Source: Salinilacustrithrix flava (GTDB taxonomy: Bacteria > Actinomycetota > Acidimicrobiia > Acidimicrobiales > Salinilacustritrichaceae). From it: 64,000 nt of DNA. This document shows, piece by piece, positions 9,693 through 19,338 of the stretch. The position numbers and the translations under genes are program-made. The stretch lies in contig NZ_CP133888.1 of assembly GCF_041228405.1 (NCBI RefSeq), forward strand, positions 4,043,661 to 4,107,660, given 5' to 3'. Within the stretch, counting starts at the first letter, position 1. Every line of letters starts with the position of its first letter. A model generated the notes under the pieces. The model searched no databases. It saw nothing but the letters and a program-made list of their open reading frames with translations, and was not told where the DNA came from.

Positions 9693-12600
9693 TCAGCACG
9701 AGACCCGGTTCTCGAGGGCATCGCCGCCCACACCGAGGAGGAACTCGAAGACTCGCTCCGCGAACGGCTGCGCGGCCTCCCGGACCCCCTTGGCGATCGC
9801 CTCGCTGAGTCCGAGGCTGGCGAGCTCGCCCACGTACGAGGCGACGAAGGCCGCGCAGACGTTGAACGGCTTCCCGCGGTTGTCGGGGTTCCCACGGAAG
9901 TCGCCGTAGCTCGACGCCACACCGAACAGCGACTTGCCCGCCAGCATCAGGGCGAGCACCGGCACGAACGTGACCACCGCTGTCTTGCTCGAGAACCCGC
10001 CGAGGAAGAAGAAGTTCTTCACGGTCCCGGCGATGCCGACGCCGACGCTGCCCACGATGACGTGGGCGGCAGCCCCCACCAGCGCGCCGACGATGAACCC
10101 CCGCCAGAAGGCTTCCCACGCCCGGCCGGCCGGAGCCTGGAACGCCTTCACGAGACCCGTCACGATGCCCGAGGCCACCGCGACCTGCACGAGCGACGGC
10201 GCCAGGCCGGTCGGGTCCTCGAAGCTGAGCGGGTTGGCCCTCGAGTACAGGTAGGGATGCCGGCTCAGCGGATCCGCGAGCACACCGGGAAGCCGGTCGA
10301 CCCCTGTGAACCGGCCGGTCTCGGGTCGGTACTGCCGAGCCCGGAGGTGGTAGAGCCCGGTCTCGTCGTCGAGCCGCTGTCCGGCGAAGGCGTACGGCGT
10401 CGGGTTCTGACCCGCGGCAGCCACCCGCTCCCCGAACGCGGCGAACGTCTCCGTCGCCGTGACCTGCCCGAGGTCGTCGGTCACCGCCCGGATGCTGCCG
10501 ATCTCGTCGGCGTGCAGGTAGCTCGAGACGCCGCTCCGGTGTTCGTTGAGCGGATCGAGGCCGAACGTGGCGGTCGCGACCGTGGCACCCGACGCGTCGT
10601 GCTCGACGGCGACCTCGCTGGTGCCCGTCGGCGAGAGCGGGTCGACGAGGAAGCCGACCGACCCTCCGGCGCCCGCACGTGCCACCCGTTCGCCGTTGGC
10701 GTCGTAGGTGTACCGGGTCACACCCCCGGCGTGGACCGCGACGGTCATGAGGCCACGGGTGTCGTACCCGTAGGTCTCGATCGTGCTGCCGTCGCTCCGG
10801 GAGACCTGGTCGCCGTTGGCGTCGTAGGCGAAGGCCACCCCGCCAGCCGTGAGCAGCCGGTTCTCGGCGTCGTAGGTGTACTGCTCGACCGAGCCCGTGC
10901 TGTCGGTCGCCGTCAGCCGGTTCCCGACCGGGTCGTAGGTGTAGGACCTCGATCGCAGCACCGTGCCGTCTCCGGCCTCGTGCGTCTCCTGGACCACGCG
11001 TCGGCGCGAGTCGTACTCGAACTCCGACGTCGAACCGTCGGCAGCGGAGATGGCGGTGACGTCCCCGACGGCCGAGCGGTCGTAGACGAACCGCTCGAGC
11101 ACGGAGGCACCCGAGCGGTGCTCGATCGTGGCCGGCCGGTGCATGGGATCGAAGGTGCGGACGGTCTCGGTCCCGTTGGGGTGGGCTGTCCGCGTCGGCC
11201 GACCCGCGAGGTCGTACGAGAGCTCAGAGAGCCCGCCTTGCGGGTCGATGACGGTGACCAAGCGGTTGGCGGCGTCGTAACCGTACGACGTCGCTTCGGC
11301 AGTGCCACCCGCTGCCTGCGCCGTCATCGACGTGCGGTTCCCCGCGTCGTCGTAGCTGAAGCTCATCCGCGAGCCGTCGGGGTGCTGGATGGCGGTCAAG
11401 CGGTCGAGCGCGTCCCGCGCGTAGGTCGTCGTCCCGCGCTCGTCCCTCGTCTCGACGAGCGCGCCCGTCGCGTCGTAGCTCCGGCCGATCCCCCGACCGT
11501 CCGGGAACGTCTGCTGGATCACCCGGCCCGCACCGTCCGTGACGACCGTGGTGGTCTGACCGGCGCGGTCGGTGAAGGCGGTCGGGACGCCTGCTGCGTC
11601 GTAGCTGATCTGCTCGCGAAGACCCGACGGGAAGAAGGTCTCCACGAGGCGGCCGGCCCGGTCGTAGCGGTGTCGGGTCGTGTGCCCGTTCGCGTCCGTG
11701 ACCGACGACAGGTTCCCCGCGAGGTCATAGGACGCCCGCGTCGTGGCACCGCCTGGTTCCACGACCTCGATCAGGGAACCGGCGTCGTCGTAGCCGAAGC
11801 GCGTCTCGTTGCCTGCCGCATCGACGTGGACCACGAGGTTGCCGGTGGCGTCGTAGCCGAAGGTCTCCGTCGTGGCGTCCGGATGCGTTGTCGAGATCCG
11901 ACGCCCCGATGCGTCGTACGCGTGGGCGGTGACGCCACCCACCGGATCCTCCTCGCTCACCAGCTGGCCCGCGGCGTCGTAGGCGAACCGTCGGACGGCT
12001 CCGAGCGGATCGGTCGCGGTGGTCACACGGCCAGCCAGGTCGTAGGTGTAGGTGGTCTGACCGCCGCGGGCGTCGACCTCCTTCACGACCTGGCCTGCCG
12101 GGTCGTACTCGGTCGACACGGTGGTCCCATCGGGCCGCGTCTGGCTGACGGGTCGGCCCATGCCGTCGTAGGCGAAGCTGGTCACGCCCCCTTCGGGGTC
12201 GGTGGCCGTGGCCCGCTCCCCGTCGGACGTGTAGGTGAAGGTCGTGGTGCCGAAGCCCGGAACCGTGACCGCCTGCTCGAGGCCGACGGCGTCGAGCACG
12301 ACCTCGGCCCGTCGACCGGTCGGGTCCTGGACCCCGGTGAGGGCGCCCAACGGGTCGTACTCGAGCGTCGAGGTCGCATCCGCGCCGTCAGTGACGGCCG
12401 TGGGCAGACCGCGACGGTCGTAGGAGACCTCGGTCGTCGATCCGTCGGGCCCGGTGACGGTCACCGGCTGACCGAGGTCGTCCCGACCCACCGAGGTGGT
12501 CCGACCGAGCGGGTCGACAGCACCGACCAGGGCGCCGCGCGCGTCGTAGGAGTACGTCGTCGTCGCGCCCGACGCGTCGGTCATCGTGCGGACGTTGCCC

Positions 12601-15600
12601 CTGTCGTCGTACGAGAGGCGCTCGACCACGACACCGGCATCGTCGGCGACGGTCAGCAGGTTCCCGCGGCTGTCGTAGGTGAACGTCGTCGTCCGGCCGA
12701 GGGGGTCGGTCTCGCTCGTCAGCTCACCGGACGGCGAGAAGGTGCGAGTCGTCGTCGCTCCCGTCGCATCCGCCTCGGTCACCAGGTTCCCGGCGGCGTC
12801 GTAGGTCCGCTCGGTCGTCCGCCCCAGCGGATCGGTCTCGGTGAGGAGGCGACCCCGGTCGTCGAAGGTGCGGGTGGTCTCCCCACCTTCCGGATCGACC
12901 GTCCGGATCACGTTGCCCGCCGCGTCGTACTCGAGGACCGTGACGTCGCCATCGGGGCCGGTCACGACCTCGCTGCGAGTGCCCAGATCACGGCTCATCA
13001 TCGTGCGGCGTCCTGCGGCGTCGGTGACGGCGGTGACCCGACCAGAGTCGTCGTACTCGTAGCGCACGCCGGTCCGGCCGAGGGGATCGACGACCTCCAC
13101 CAGCCGATGACCGGCTGCGTACCGGTAGGTGGTCGTGTTGCCCTCGGGGTCCGTGTGGGACGTCAGGTCACCTGCTGCGCTGTACCCGTAGCTCTGGGAC
13201 ACCCCTGCCGGATCGGTCACGGACGTGATCCGCCCGAGCGCATCCCGCGTGAAGGTCACCGACGGACCGGCGGAGTGCAGGATCCCGCCGTCGTCGACGG
13301 TGATGACGTTGGCGTTCCGGTCCTCGATGCGGGACACCTGCCCGGACGCGTCGACGGTGTAGATGGTGCCGTCACGTCGCGTGTACACGAACCCTTCGGG
13401 CTCGTAGGGCCGCAACGTGGAGTCGTCGACGAGCTCAGCGCCGTCGGCTCCTTGCAGCACCAGGAGGTTCCGGTTGCCCAGCGGCACCAACGTCCCGGTG
13501 GACCCAGGACGGGGCTGGTACGCCGCGGTCGTGAACTGCAACGGGACGAACGTCGCCGACCCGGGTGAGGGAGCGAGATCGAACACATCGCGCGTCCCGT
13601 CGTCGAACGAGACGGTCACGCTGTGCTCGATGCTCGGAACGAGCGTCGTCGAACCCCACCGACCCGAAGCGAGCTCCCAGCCGAGCCCCTGGTCGCGGCT
13701 CACCCGCAGGTCGAGTCCCGTCAGATCGAGCGTCCAGCCGGCGCCGAAGTCCCCGACCTGGCTGTTCCGGGAGTCGTAGGTGCGCACCACGGACAGCGGC
13801 AAGCCCGCGGTCGGCACCACGAGGTCCGTGAACGACAGCGAGAACGCGCCGGCCTGGGGGCCTTCCAGCACCTGCACCGGCACGTCCACGCGTGAGACGT
13901 TGCCGCCTGCATCCTCCACGTCGAGCCGCACCGTGACCACACCCGGAGGCACCGCGGCCGATGCCAGCGTCCCGAGCGGTCCGTCGACCACCTGGCCCGT
14001 CCCGGCGTTGATCTCGTGCAGGAGCGTGCCGTCGGCAGCCACCACCGAGAGCCGCCAGCCGGTGAGGTTCGCGTCGGATGCCGTGCCCCGGATCTCGACC
14101 TCGCTCGACACCTCCGCACCGGGGGCAGGGCTGGTGATCTCGGCGATCGGCGGGAGCTCGTCGGCAGCGACGCCGTCGACCACGGTGAGCGCCTTGGTCG
14201 CCGTGAGCCCGGCGAAGGTCGCCGTCACCCCCGTCGTCCCGGCCGCCACCGCCGTGATGGTGCGTCCTGCAACCGTGGCGACCGCGCCGTCGACGACGTC
14301 GAAGGTGGCCAGCTCGGTGATGTCGACGACCCGCCCATCGGGCAGCAGCGCCTGGGCGGTGTAGGACCGGCTGCGACCCACGACCAGCGACGCATCGGAC
14401 CCGGTGATGCCGACTGCGACGGCATCGAGCATCCCGTCGATCCCGTCGCAGTTCTGGTCGATGCCGTCGCCGGCCGGATCGCTGGCGCCGGGGTTGACGG
14501 TGGGGTCCGCGTCGTCACAATCCCCTTCAGCCGGGCTGAACGCGTCGCCGTCGGCGTCGGCATGCGCCGGAGACGGCCCGGCGGACACGGTGTGATCGAC
14601 ACGGCTCCCGGGGGGCACGGCCGCGCCCGCAGGCGGATGCTGGTCGAGCACGGTGCCTGCCGGAGCCTCGTCTCCCGTCTGACGCACCGCCCCCACCCGG
14701 AGCCCGGCCGCATCGAGCATTCCCGCCACGTCACCGCTGTCCTCGCCGACCAAGGTGGGAACCTCGACCGGCTCCACCACCGCCAGGGCGAACACCCCCA
14801 CCACCGAGTGACCCGCGCCGTCATCAACGGTCACCTCGACCACGTGAGCACCGGCCGACGTGGGAGTCCACGTGACGACGCCGCTGACCGGGTCGATGGC
14901 CAGGCTCGTGGGTGTCCCCGGGCCAACCGCCGTTGCGCCGCCGGTGTAGGTGAGCTCGTCACCGTCGGCGTCGTAGGCGCAGATCCGTGCCTGGTACGGC
15001 ACCCCGACGGTGGCGGGTCCCCTCGGGCCGCAGGTGATGACCGGCGCGTTCGACGGTGGCAGGAGCTCCAGGTACGCGGTCGCTTCGTCACTGCCGACCC
15101 CGTCCGACGCCCGGTACGTGAAGCGGTCCAGCTGCTCGACCTCGTCGGGCATGAACGTGTTCTGGCGGAACGCGTTCAGGCCTGGCACCAACCAGTGGGG
15201 CTGGGGAGTGCGGGGGATCGCGCCATCCACCTCGACGTTGGTGACGTGGTAGGCGTGCTGGTTCCAGATCGGCCGGGCCCGCACCCATCCACCGGCCGGG
15301 CTCCCGAAGGCGTACATGCCGAGCGGTTGCACCTCACCATCGGGCAGCGTGCGGTTGGCGTCCGAACCGACAACGATCTCCGCCTCGCCGTCACCGTCGA
15401 TGTCGGCCACCACCGGGTACTCCATCGCCGTCCAAGAACCCAGCGGGGTCTCCGACAGCACCGTCCCGTCTGCGCCGTCGAAGACCCACAGGTTCCGCTC
15501 GTCCCGGTACACGACCTCCGGGGAGCCGTCGGCCAGGAAGTCGAAGACCGTCGATCCGGTGAAGTTCGAGCTGTTGTCCTGTGTCTCGGCCTCCCACAGC

Positions 15601-18600
15601 AGGGTGAGGTCGGCTTCGAACACCCGGTAGCGCGACTTGCCGGCGATGCCGATCTCCGGATCGCCGTCGCCGTCGAAGTCGGCGATCGTCGGCGGGCCGC
15701 CCCGTGTGACGCCGCTCTCGCCCGCCGGGGCCAGCGCGACCGGCCCGCGGGCGACGGTCAGGTCGTGCTCGAGCACCCGCACCTGGCCGTCCCGGACCAG
15801 GACGATCTCGGCGAACGGGTCGTCGTCGAGGTCGCCGACGGCGGTGAACCCGCCGGCGAGGTCGTCGTTGCGGTACTCGACCGTGCCGTCGGAGCCGTAG
15901 ACGACGCGGCCGTGCACGATCTCCGGGGAGCCGTCGAGATCGATGTCGGCCACGATCGGTGCGCAGTACACGACGTAGTTGTTCAAGCCGGCGTGGGAGC
16001 AGACGTCCGAGCCCTCCGACGGTGCCCGCCAGAGCTGGGCCAGCAGGCCGTCGCGGAACTCGAAGGCACCCACCCGGCCCTCGACCGTTGCGACGACCTC
16101 CGGGAACCCGTCGCCGTGCAGGTCGGCGACCGCCAGGTTGCCGATGCGGCTGAACCCGGTTCCGGTCCGCAACGTGGTCTCGATCTCGCCCTCGTGGTCC
16201 AGCACGACGAGGTCCTGCCGGGCGGTGCCGCCGACGACGACGACCTCCATCGTGCCGTCGCCGTCGAGGTCGGCGAGCGTGGGCGAGGAGGTGGTCCAGT
16301 ACTCGACGGGCGTGGTCCACCGGACCGATCCGTCCCGTCCGTCCAGCGCCACGACACGTGCCGGCTCCTGGGGCTGGAAGGTGACAGGCCGGGCGAGGAA
16401 GACGACCTCAGGCCAGCCGTCGCCGTCCAGGTCACCCACCGACGGGCTGTTCAACGACGCACCTTCAGCGCCGGTGACCGGTTCGGACGGGTCGTCGTCG
16501 GTCCAGGCCCACTCCAGCGCGGGGTGCAGCCCCGTGACCGGCCCGTCGCCGGTGACGATCAGCTCACCCAGACCGCGGTAGACGTTGACCTGGTCCTCGA
16601 GACCCACGAACCGCACCGCGGTGACACCGTCGACCGGCTCGCCCGCCGACGCGACAACGTCGACCTCGGCGTCGTGGGTCGGCCCGGGGAGGTCCACGGA
16701 CCCGCTGCTCCACAGCTGCGAGCCGTCCTCGGCGAGCAGCTGGAACTCCCCGCGGACGAAGTCGTACGGGACGTTGTCCGTCTGGCGACTGCCCCGGTAG
16801 GCGATGGACCGCACCGTCACCGGCTCCGGGAAGGTGACCTGCAACCACGGATCCTCGTCGCCATCGCCTGGGCGGTCGCTCGGGCTCGTGAGCCACGATG
16901 TGCCGTCATAGCCGTCGATGGCCCGCTCGGGACCGAAGTTCGGCCCGTTCTGGCTGCTGGCCGTCGCCTCGGCCCCCGACAACCGGGTCAGGTCGATGCC
17001 GGGCCGGGAGGCACTGAGCGGCCCGAGGGGTCGGTACTCGAAGGACCCGTCCGGCGCGAGTGTGACCTCGCCGTTGGTCGGCGCCGCCACCAGCTCCGCC
17101 GTCAGCGCGTCGCCGTCCGGATCGGTGTCGTTGGCGAGCACCCCGCCCTCGGGCCCGGCCGCCAGGGGGGAGCCGACGGTTCCGGTGATGCGGTCGTCGA
17201 CCGCGGTCGGCGCGCGGTTGGGCAGGCGGACCTCGAGGGTCCAGGACTGGGTGTCGATGCCACCCCGGCCGTCTTCGACCCGGACCACGAAGTCGTGGGC
17301 GCCGGTGTCGTCGAACAGGATGATGGAGCCGTTGTTCTCGTAGCGCGGCGTCCAGGTCACACGTCCGGTGTCGGCGTCGATGCCGGCGTTGGAGGGGCCG
17401 GCCTGCAGCACCCAGGTCAGGTCGTCTCCGGAATCGGGGTCAGTGGCCACGGCGTCGTAGACGTAGGCGTTCCCGTCGATCAGCTTCATGGTGGCCGGGG
17501 TGGAGGTGATCTCGGGCGGGCCGTTGACCCCGCCGATCGCGAGCTCGATGTCCACCGGCGTGCCCGGCAGCACCTGCTGACCTGCCTCGGGAAGCTGGTT
17601 GTCGACCTGGTCCACGCCGACCGTGTCGGACTCGGTGGTCCCCTCACGACCCACGTCGAGACCAGCACCCTCGATCTCGCTTCGGGCCTGCACCGCGCTG
17701 AACCCGACCACGTCGGGCACCTCGACCAGCGACGGCCCCGACGACAGCACGTAGGTCACCGCCGAGCCGAGCTCGACGGAGCTGCCCGGCGCTGGGTCCT
17801 GGCGCAGCACCCGACCGGCGGGCACCGTCGGGTGCGGCTCCGTCGAGGTCAGGACCGGCACCAGCCCGGCGTCGTCGACCGCCGTGATCGCCGACACCTG
17901 CCGGAACCCCACGATGTCGGGCACGACACCTGGCTCGGACGGCTGCGTGGTCGTGGTCGATGACGTGGTCGTGGTCGATGACGTGGTCGTGGTCGATGAC
18001 GTGGTCGTGGTCGTGGTCGACGACGTACTCGACGTCGACGAGGTGCTCGACGTCGTCGACGTGGTCGTGGTCGACGTCGGGGGCGAGGTGGGTCCCGGCG
18101 TGGTCGGCTGCTCCTTGGCGCACGTGAGCAGCTCCCCCACCGCGGCGTGCACGTCGGCCGACACCGCGGCGGCGGCACCGAGCACGACCGCCCGCCGCAC
18201 GGTGGGACACACATCTCGCAGGTACTGCGCCACCTCCGGAGCGGAGCTGGCGAGCCGCGCGCCCGGGGTCCGGGCGACGCGCGGCGCGAGCTCCGAGGGC
18301 ACGAGCACGATCGGCGACTCCAGCGCCTCGGTCAGCGCACCAGCCACCAGCCCGTCGGGGAACGCCTCCCCCGTCGCGACGAGCAACGTCACCGGCTCGC
18401 GCACGCCAGCCGACACCGCATCGGCGACCACGACCGATGTGGCGAACCGATCCCGTCCCGACAGCCGCACCGTCGACGCGACCAGACCGGACATGTCCAC
18501 CTCGACCTGCTCGGACACGGCCGCTGGCCCTCCGACCACGGTGACGGCCAAGCCATCGCGTCCGCGGAGCACCTCGCTCGTCGCTGCCGGCAGGACCGCT

Positions 18601-19241
18601 TGCTCGGTCAGCACCGTGGGGATGTCGGACCCCGTGATGCCGAAGGTTCCCGCGGTCAGCGCGTCGGCGAAGCCGTCGCTCGCCCCGTCTCCCCGACCGC
18701 GAGCCAGGACGGCGCGGCCGTCCTCGAACCCGACCGCCCCGGCGATCATGCGGGCCGTCTCGTACCGATCGACACCACCCAACCGACCCACGGTCAGCCC
18801 CAGATCCTCCAGGCGAACGCCGATCGATGGCGCCACCGCGGCGGCACCGCCGACCACCGTGACCCGCTTCGTGCCCAGGCGCTCGAGCTCGTCCACCACC
18901 GCGTCCGGCAACACCTCCTCCGGCGTCAACAGGATCGGTCCGCCCACCGAACGAGCCAACGGCCCCGCCGCCAGCGCGTCCGGGAAGTCCCCAGCCCTGG
19001 CGAGCACCACGTCGTCCGCGGAATCGAAGAAGGCCTCCGACACGGCCACCGCCGTCTCGACCCTGCTCACCCCACCGATCCGCTCCACCGGCGCTGACAC
19101 CTGGTCGGCGTCCTGGGCTGCGACCGGCGCCACCGGCGCCACCGCCAACAGCGGCGCCAGCAGGGCCACCACCAGAGCGGCGATCACCCCAGGGCCTCCC
19201 CGCGTCGTCCCAGCAGCCAACCGTGCCCCGCCAACCGCCAT
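9693..19241 (-). CDS. Giant secreted RHS/YD-repeat surface protein with CWB2, PASTA, discoidin and FG-GAP domains
   Basis: A 3182-residue protein. Order seen: signal peptide (residues 1-42); three cell-wall-binding CWB2 repeats (about 52-376, e.g. GGVSRVETAVAVSEAFF); Thr/Ser linker (about 388-432); two PASTA domains (about 439-571); cadherin/Ig-like domains with an ANDTDPDGD motif; discoidin-like domain (about 752-895); FG-GAP/VCBS repeats with DLDGDG motifs (about 931-1298); a third PASTA (about 1491-1555); a Ca-binding stretch with DGDCDDADPTVNPG-like residues; then RHS/YD repeats (about 1800-2950) closing with the RHS core GLYHLRARQYRPETGRF to DPTGL at 3013. A 169-residue hydrophobic tip follows. 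CWB2 should tether it to wall polymer; RHS shells in other proteins enclose a released C-terminal toxin. No matching immunity gene is seen. The ATG has GGGGAG about 8 bases upstream. Confidence 0.93.
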   Translation of the reverse strand: MAVGGARLAAGTTRGGPGVIAALVVALLAPLLAVAPVAPVAAQDADQVSAPVERIGGVSRVETAVAVSEAFFDSADDVVLARAGDFPDALAAGPLARSVGGPILLTPEEVLPDAVVDELERLGTKRVTVVGGAAAVAPSIGVRLEDLGLTVGRLGGVDRYETARMIAGAVGFEDGRAVLARGRGDGASDGFADALTAGTFGITGSDIPTVLTEQAVLPAATSEVLRGRDGLAVTVVGGPAAVSEQVEVDMSGLVASTVRLSGRDRFATSVVVADAVSAGVREPVTLLVATGEAFPDGLVAGALTEALESPIVLVPSELAPRVARTPGARLASSAPEVAQYLRDVCPTVRRAVVLGAAAAVSADVHAAVGELLTCAKEQPTTPGPTSPPTSTTTTSTTSSTSSTSSTSSTTTTTTSSTTTTSSTTTTSSTTTTQPSEPGVVPDIVGFRQVSAITAVDDAGLVPVLTSTEPHPTVPAGRVLRQDPAPGSSVELGSAVTYVLSSGPSLVEVPDVVGFSAVQARSEIEGAGLDVGREGTTESDTVGVDQVDNQLPEAGQQVLPGTPVDIELAIGGVNGPPEITSTPATMKLIDGNAYVYDAVATDPDSGDDLTWVLQAGPSNAGIDADTGRVTWTPRYENNGSIILFDDTGAHDFVVRVEDGRGGIDTQSWTLEVRLPNRAPTAVDDRITGTVGSPLAAGPEGGVLANDTDPDGDALTAELVAAPTNGEVTLAPDGSFEYRPLGPLSASRPGIDLTRLSGAEATASSQNGPNFGPERAIDGYDGTSWLTSPSDRPGDGDEDPWLQVTFPEPVTVRSIAYRGSRQTDNVPYDFVRGEFQLLAEDGSQLWSSGSVDLPGPTHDAEVDVVASAGEPVDGVTAVRFVGLEDQVNVYRGLGELIVTGDGPVTGLHPALEWAWTDDDPSEPVTGAEGASLNSPSVGDLDGDGWPEVVFLARPVTFQPQEPARVVALDGRDGSVRWTTPVEYWTTSSPTLADLDGDGTMEVVVVGGTARQDLVVLDHEGEIETTLRTGTGFSRIGNLAVADLHGDGFPEVVATVEGRVGAFEFRDGLLAQLWRAPSEGSDVCSHAGLNNYVVYCAPIVADIDLDGSPEIVHGRVVYGSDGTVEYRNDDLAGGFTAVGDLDDDPFAEIVLVRDGQVRVLEHDLTVARGPVALAPAGESGVTRGGPPTIADFDGDGDPEIGIAGKSRYRVFEADLTLLWEAETQDNSSNFTGSTVFDFLADGSPEVVYRDERNLWVFDGADGTVLSETPLGSWTAMEYPVVADIDGDGEAEIVVGSDANRTLPDGEVQPLGMYAFGSPAGGWVRARPIWNQHAYHVTNVEVDGAIPRTPQPHWLVPGLNAFRQNTFMPDEVEQLDRFTYRASDGVGSDEATAYLELLPPSNAPVITCGPRGPATVGVPYQARICAYDADGDELTYTGGATAVGPGTPTSLAIDPVSGVVTWTPTSAGAHVVEVTVDDGAGHSVVGVFALAVVEPVEVPTLVGEDSGDVAGMLDAAGLRVGAVRQTGDEAPAGTVLDQHPPAGAAVPPGSRVDHTVSAGPSPAHADADGDAFSPAEGDCDDADPTVNPGASDPAGDGIDQNCDGIDGMLDAVAVGITGSDASLVVGRSRSYTAQALLPDGRVVDITELATFDVVDGAVATVAGRTITAVAAGTTGVTATFAGLTATKALTVVDGVAADELPPIAEITSPAPGAEVSSEVEIRGTASDANLTGWRLSVVAADGTLLHEINAGTGQVVDGPLGTLASAAVPPGVVTVRLDVEDAGGNVSRVDVPVQVLEGPQAGAFSLSFTDLVVPTAGLPLSVVRTYDSRNSQVGDFGAGWTLDLTGLDLRVSRDQGLGWELASGRWGSTTLVPSIEHSVTVSFDDGTRDVFDLAPSPGSATFVPLQFTTAAYQPRPGSTGTLVPLGNRNLLVLQGADGAELVDDSTLRPYEPEGFVYTRRDGTIYTVDASGQVSRIEDRNANVITVDDGGILHSAGPSVTFTRDALGRITSVTDPAGVSQSYGYSAAGDLTSHTDPEGNTTTYRYAAGHRLVEVVDPLGRTGVRYEYDDSGRVTAVTDAAGRRTMMSRDLGTRSEVVTGPDGDVTVLEYDAAGNVIRTVDPEGGETTRTFDDRGRLLTETDPLGRTTERTYDAAGNLVTEADATGATTTRTFSPSGELTSETDPLGRTTTFTYDSRGNLLTVADDAGVVVERLSYDDRGNVRTMTDASGATTTYSYDARGALVGAVDPLGRTTSVGRDDLGQPVTVTGPDGSTTEVSYDRRGLPTAVTDGADATSTLEYDPLGALTGVQDPTGRRAEVVLDAVGLEQAVTVPGFGTTTFTYTSDGERATATDPEGGVTSFAYDGMGRPVSQTRPDGTTVSTEYDPAGQVVKEVDARGGQTTYTYDLAGRVTTATDPLGAVRRFAYDAAGQLVSEEDPVGGVTAHAYDASGRRISTTHPDATTETFGYDATGNLVVHVDAAGNETRFGYDDAGSLIEVVEPGGATTRASYDLAGNLSSVTDANGHTTRHRYDRAGRLVETFFPSGLREQISYDAAGVPTAFTDRAGQTTTVVTDGAGRVIQQTFPDGRGIGRSYDATGALVETRDERGTTTYARDALDRLTAIQHPDGSRMSFSYDDAGNRTSMTAQAAGGTAEATSYGYDAANRLVTVIDPQGGLSELSYDLAGRPTRTAHPNGTETVRTFDPMHRPATIEHRSGASVLERFVYDRSAVGDVTAISAADGSTSEFEYDSRRRVVQETHEAGDGTVLRSRSYTYDPVGNRLTATDSTGSVEQYTYDAENRLLTAGGVAFAYDANGDQVSRSDGSTIETYGYDTRGLMTVAVHAGGVTRYTYDANGERVARAGAGGSVGFLVDPLSPTGTSEVAVEHDASGATVATATFGLDPLNEHRSGVSSYLHADEIGSIRAVTDDLGQVTATETFAAFGERVAAAGQNPTPYAFAGQRLDDETGLYHLRARQYRPETGRFTGVDRLPGVLADPLSRHPYLYSRANPLSFEDPTGLAPSLVQVAVASGIVTGLVKAFQAPAGRAWEAFWRGFIVGALVGAAAHVIVGSVGVGIAGTVKNFFFLGGFSSKTAVVTFVPVLALMLAGKSLFGVASSYGDFRGNPDNRGKPFNVCAAFVASYVGELASLGLSEAIAKGVREAAQPFAERVFEFLLGVGGDALENRVSC
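17947..18024. repeat. 18-bp tandem repeats coding the Thr/Ser linker
   Basis: Three perfect copies of GTGGTCGTGGTCGATGAC run from 17947 to 18000, followed by a degenerate 24-base copy. On the minus strand they encode the Thr/Ser linker between the CWB2 repeats and the first PASTA domain. Such repeats expand and contract by slippage in multiples of 18 bases without shifting frame, so linker length may vary between strains. Confidence 0.8.
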
Positions 19242-19276
19242 CAGTCACTCCCCGCCCGGGCTCTACGTCGGAGGCG

Positions 19277-19282
19277 ACCGTA
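19277..19282 (-). promoter_or_regulatory. Predicted -10 (TACGGT) of the RHS gene
   Basis: On the minus strand TACGGT fits TANNNT and would give a leader of about 30 bases that contains the GGGGAG ribosome-binding site. The upstream -35 region falls on the TAACAG direct repeats at 19292-19313. Confidence 0.35.
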
Positions 19283-19291
19283 CGACGGGTC

Positions 19292-19313
19292 GCTAACAGC
19301 CCGATAACAGCGC
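19292..19313. promoter_or_regulatory. Two 11-bp direct repeats between the RHS gene and the BTAD regulator
   Basis: GCTAACAGCCC and GATAACAGCGC are adjacent and match at 9 of 11 positions, an 11-bp period. The second copy contains ATAACA, which lies 17 bases before the TAGGGT -10 of the regulator gene and so covers its -35. SARP/BTAD regulators typically bind heptamer direct repeats with an 11-bp period overlapping the -35, so this is a likely operator, perhaps for both divergent genes. Confidence 0.5.
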
Positions 19314-19326
19314 TCCTGCGGCGGGT

Positions 19327-19332
19327 TAGGGT
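19327..19332 (+). promoter_or_regulatory. Predicted -10 (TAGGGT) of the BTAD regulator, leaderless
   Basis: TAGGGT is 6 bases before GTG 19339, with ATAACA (4 of 6 matches to the -35 consensus) 17 bases further upstream. Transcription should start at the GTG itself. Confidence 0.5.
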
Positions 19333-19338
19333 CTGCCC

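Noticed and set aside
10400..13250. Many short near-repeats that could be a DNA repeat array
   Set aside because: They reflect YD-repeat protein units with variable DNA sequence, not a separate DNA element.
8700..13568. A 1622-codon open frame on the plus strand
   Set aside because: It lies opposite proS and the RHS gene, is Arg/Val/Gly-rich without any domain, and is explained by the GC-rich third positions of the real minus-strand genes.
14016..17963. A 1315-codon open frame on the plus strand
   Set aside because: It is antisense to the middle of the RHS gene, whose FG-GAP and PASTA motifs are clear.
17947..18080. Possible CRISPR or satellite array
   Set aside because: Units are contiguous 18-mers without spacers and encode a Thr/Ser linker in frame.
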